Made by a program: the position numbers and the translations under genes
Part shown: one piece after another, positions 61,500 through 64,000 of the stretch
Layout of the letters: each line of letters opens with the position of its first letter
Numbering within the stretch: the first letter of the stretch is position 1
Notes under the pieces: model-generated
What the model saw: the letters and a program-made list of their open reading frames with translations, nothing else
Database searches by the model: none
Told to the model about the DNA's origin: nothing
DNA from: Virgibacillus sp. MSJ-26
Lineage (GTDB): Bacteria > Bacillota > Bacilli > Bacillales > Amphibacillaceae
Length of the DNA: 64,000 bases
Direction: 5' to 3'
Assembly (NCBI RefSeq): GCF_018918075.1
Contig: NZ_JAHLPW010000018.1
Span: 1-64,000 of the forward strand

Positions 61500-63170
61500 T
61501 CAATGTTTGTTTCTGATTTGATCAATTGTTGATGATACTGAGATTTCTTCTTTCCCTGTGATGATTTCTATGACTGTTGGCTCATTTTTATTAAGAGCTT
61601 CTTCAAAAGCTGTATCAAACTCTTCACTTGTTTTCACTTGTATTCCTTGAGCACCAACACTCTGTGCTAGTTCTGCAAAATTGACATGACCTAAATCTGT
61701 AGCCATTACCTTTTCTGGATAATGCATTTCTTGATGCATTCGGATCGTACCATACATATTGTTATTAAAAACAAGTACAATAATAGGTATATGATGACGT
61801 ACTGCTGTCTCCATTTCCTGGACAGTCATCATAAATCCACCGTCACCTGCAAGAGCGACTACTGTTTTATCAGGAAAAGCAAGTTGTGCTCCAAGCGCTG
61901 CCGGCATTCCATATCCCATCGCACCAGATGTTGGCCCAACATATGTATGTTTTTTGTTAAATGAGTAAAAGGAATGGAGCCACCCAGCAAAATTCCCTGC
62001 ATCGTTCGTAAGCAAAGCGTCTTCAGGTAATTCTTCAAGCATGGTAGCGATAATTTTTTTATTGATGACGTCATCGTCGCTCACTTCTAGTTTACTTGCT
62101 TGAAGGTACGCCTCATGCCTTGACAAGGCCCACTTTTGCCAAGCCTCTGAATCGACTTCAATCTTTGTTAAGGCTTGAATACCCTCTTTTGCATCAGCAA
62201 TCAGCCCAATGTCAGGCGCGTAAACTTTTCCAATGGTGTCATAATCAATATCCAAGTGAATGAGTTTTTTATCATCGGTAATAATTGAATAATCCTGGGT
62301 TGTGACTTCGGAAAGTCTTGTTGCTAATGCCAAAATTACATCGGATTCCTCGACCGTCTCTAGTATGTTTTTATGTGTTCCAAGTCCAAGATGACCTGCA
62401 TATAGTTCGTGATTATTTGGAAAAATATCTTGTCTCCTAAAAGCCGCAATAACTGGTAATTGATATTTTTCAGCAAAGTTTACCAATGCTTCTTCAGCTT
62501 GTGCAGACTTAATACCTCCCCCCGCAATTACCAACGGACGATTAGCACTCTCTAATAGGTCTCTCACTTGATTAATCTCTAGTTTAGACGGAACCGGTTT
62601 AGGTGGAGGAGTGACAGCTCCAAAGTGCATCTCCGCTTCGACTGGTAATACATCTTCAGGTAGCGATACAATAACAGGTCCAGGGCGCCCCGATTTTGCT
62701 GTCCGAAAAGCACGTTGTACAATCTCTGGCATTCGGTCTACATCACGAACCTCAACAGACCATTTGGCAATCGATTGAAAATAGTGTTCGAGGTCCACCT
62801 CTTGAAAGCCTTCTCTCCCTCTAAATTTACTATGAACTTGCCCTAAGAAAACAACCATTGGGGTGGAATCTTGATAGGCTGTATGTACACCTATGGATAG
62901 GTTTGTTGCACCGACTCCCCGGGTTGCTAAAACTACCCCTGGTTTCAAGGACGCCTTGGCATAGCCTTCTGCCATAAATGCTGCGCCACCTTCATGCCTT
63001 GTTGTAATCACGTCTATAGCTGCCTCATCATGAAGGGCATCTAACACTGGTAAATAACTCTCACCAGGAACACAGAACACTTTGTCAATCGCTTCTTTCT
63101 TCATACATTCAACGATTGCCTGAGCTCCAGTCATCGTCTTTACTGCTGGACTGTTCAATTTAACTGTCAT
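61500..63170 (-). CDS. ThDP-dependent enzyme of the acetolactate synthase superfamily (candidate 2-oxoadipate decarboxylase)
   Basis: This 556-residue thiamine-diphosphate enzyme has the activating Glu in RHEGGAAFMAEGYA, a central domain (PLVIAGGGIKSAQAEEAL), and the ThDP/Mg motif GDGGFMMTVQEMETAVRH ending in NNN. Annotation pipelines would call it an acetolactate synthase-like protein, but there is no small subunit and no ilv gene nearby. Position after an aminotransferase (ATGA overlap) and before a semialdehyde dehydrogenase suggests 2-oxoacid decarboxylation, with 2-oxoadipate as the expected substrate. That function is inference. Confidence 0.8.
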   Translation of the reverse strand: MTVKLNSPAVKTMTGAQAIVECMKKEAIDKVFCVPGESYLPVLDALHDEAAIDVITTRHEGGAAFMAEGYAKASLKPGVVLATRGVGATNLSIGVHTAYQDSTPMVVFLGQVHSKFRGREGFQEVDLEHYFQSIAKWSVEVRDVDRMPEIVQRAFRTAKSGRPGPVIVSLPEDVLPVEAEMHFGAVTPPPKPVPSKLEINQVRDLLESANRPLVIAGGGIKSAQAEEALVNFAEKYQLPVIAAFRRQDIFPNNHELYAGHLGLGTHKNILETVEESDVILALATRLSEVTTQDYSIITDDKKLIHLDIDYDTIGKVYAPDIGLIADAKEGIQALTKIEVDSEAWQKWALSRHEAYLQASKLEVSDDDVINKKIIATMLEELPEDALLTNDAGNFAGWLHSFYSFNKKHTYVGPTSGAMGYGMPAALGAQLAFPDKTVVALAGDGGFMMTVQEMETAVRHHIPIIVLVFNNNMYGTIRMHQEMHYPEKVMATDLGHVNFAELAQSVGAQGIQVKTSEEFDTAFEEALNKNEPTVIEIITGKEEISVSSTIDQIRNKH

Positions 63171-64000
63171 TCTTTTATATATACCTCCTGAAAATCCAAC
63201 TTTTTCATGCGTGTAATCACTTCTTCAATACGCTCTTTCGCTACAGTAATAGCTACTCTGAAATATCCTTCACCAGCACTTCCGAAAGCATTTCCTGGCG
63301 TAACAATGATGCCTGCCTCATCAAGTAACCTTTCAGCAAATTCCGACGACGTTAAACCTTTCGGTACCTTTGCCCATATGAAAATACTTCCGCGTGGCTT
63401 TCCTGATTTTATGCCCATATCCATTAATCCTTGGTGCATCGTTTCCATCCTATCTTGAAGAATGTCATTATTTTTCTTCACGGACGATAAATCACTTGTT
63501 AATGCCTTAATTGCTGCTTTTTGAATAGGTGTAAATTGACCTGTGTCAATGTTACTTTTTAATGTTGCGAGAGAGTTGATCACTTTTTCATTTCCGACAA
63601 CGTATCCTATGCGCCATCCTGTCATATTAAAACTTTTTGATAAAGATCCAAATTCAATCGCATAATCTTTTGCATTTGGCGCTTGTAAAATACTTGGTGA
63701 TTTGTAATTATCAAATGTCACTAAATCATAAGCTGCATCATGAGCAATTATTAAATTATGTTTTTTCGCAAAAGTAACCGCTTTCAAAAAGGTATTTAAA
63801 TTAACAGTGGCAGATGTAGGATTACCAGGATAATTCAGAAGCATTAATTTTACCTCGTCCGTGATAGCATTCATCTGATCGAACTGAGGGGTAAAATGGT
63901 AATCTTCTGTGAGTGAAAATTTCTCTACTTCAGCTCCTGCCATTTGTACGGCAGTTTGATAAACTGGATAACCAGGATTAGGAAGTAGAACACGGTCACC
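63167..64000 (-). CDS. class I/II PLP-dependent aminotransferase (partial, 5' end outside window)
   Basis: The C-terminal 277 residues of a fold-type I aminotransferase are present; the N terminus lies beyond the right edge. NYPGNPTSATVN, AHDAAYDL and the PLP lysine in SLSKSFNMTGWRIGY are clear. The C-terminal Arg in EGYFRVAI binds the substrate carboxylate. It resembles LL-diaminopimelate/aspartate-type aminotransferases. In context it would convert 2-aminoadipate to 2-oxoadipate. Its stop overlaps the ThDP gene start by 3 bp. Confidence 0.88.
   Translation of the reverse strand, partial: GDRVLLPNPGYPVYQTAVQMAGAEVEKFSLTEDYHFTPQFDQMNAITDEVKLMLLNYPGNPTSATVNLNTFLKAVTFAKKHNLIIAHDAAYDLVTFDNYKSPSILQAPNAKDYAIEFGSLSKSFNMTGWRIGYVVGNEKVINSLATLKSNIDTGQFTPIQKAAIKALTSDLSSVKKNNDILQDRMETMHQGLMDMGIKSGKPRGSIFIWAKVPKGLTSSEFAERLLDEAGIIVTPGNAFGSAGEGYFRVAITVAKERIEEVITRMKKLDFQEVYIKE

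Noticed and set aside
1..64000. CRISPR array, prophage or intact transposon
   Set aside because: No regularly spaced direct repeats, phage structural genes, integrase or full transposase were seen; mobile DNA is limited to remnants at 9387-9555 and 56804-56923.

Overview
The window is chromosomal DNA of a low-GC, endospore-forming member of the Bacillaceae, probably a halophilic or halotolerant relative of the Virgibacillus/Oceanobacillus/Lentibacillus group. The evidence is AT-rich DNA, strong AGGAGG ribosome binding sites, spore genes (sspE, pdaA), Bacillus-type PerR, Fur and CtsR operators, and Bacillus-like gene order. The 16S rRNA fragment at the left edge, the acidic secreted proteins and the many osmoprotectant genes fit the halophile placement. 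Genus-level placement is inference.

Positions 1-22 kb hold the 5' end of a 16S rRNA gene behind three tandem promoters. A block syntenic with the yga/yfh region of Bacillus subtilis follows: ygzB, perR, bcp, ygaD, ygaC, sspE, mutY, yfhP, yfhH, recX, yfhF. Inserted among these are a fused pabB-pabC, rlmA, a 2-hydroxyacid dehydrogenase, a sugar transferase, an orphan glycine-betaine-binding lipoprotein (OpuAC) and a potassium channel. After this come a GNAT acetyltransferase, a paired SMR exporter and a yxlEFG-like ABC operon.

Positions 22-29.4 kb hold a secreted ComEC-like hydrolase, clpE under two CtsR boxes, an acyl-CoA synthetase, pdaA, and a cobalamin riboswitch unexpectedly placed before an acyl-CoA thioesterase. 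Positions 29.5-38.4 kb form an osmoprotectant region. A GbsR-like regulator heads an operon predicted to convert L-carnitine to glycine betaine (BKACE cleavage enzyme, L-carnitine dehydrogenase, betainyl-CoA thioesterase). It is divergent from a complete OpuC-type ABC transporter followed by a CocE/NonD hydrolase.

Positions 39-52 kb are mostly housekeeping: a YuiF-like antiporter, yfkD, osmC, an MFS transporter, the Fe(II)-efflux ATPase pfeT with a PerR box and a perfect Fur box, yfkH, a YtxH protein, yedK, glsA, plsC, a CAP-domain protein and mreBH.

Positions 52.8-64 kb are the most interesting part: two operons around an IclR regulator and a DUF3870 gene. Together they encode lysine 6-dehydrogenase, two aldehyde dehydrogenases, an aminotransferase (cut by the window end), a ThDP-dependent enzyme of the acetolactate synthase superfamily, a succinyl-CoA:glutarate-type CoA-transferase and a glutaryl-CoA dehydrogenase-like enzyme. 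They can be ordered into a complete lysine-to-crotonyl-CoA route. In it 2-oxoadipate would be decarboxylated to glutarate semialdehyde by the ThDP enzyme rather than by a 2-oxoadipate dehydrogenase complex.

Intergenic regions carry at least three families of dispersed, structured, modular repeats, some broken by insertion-sequence remnants. I saw no CRISPR array, prophage or intact insertion sequence.
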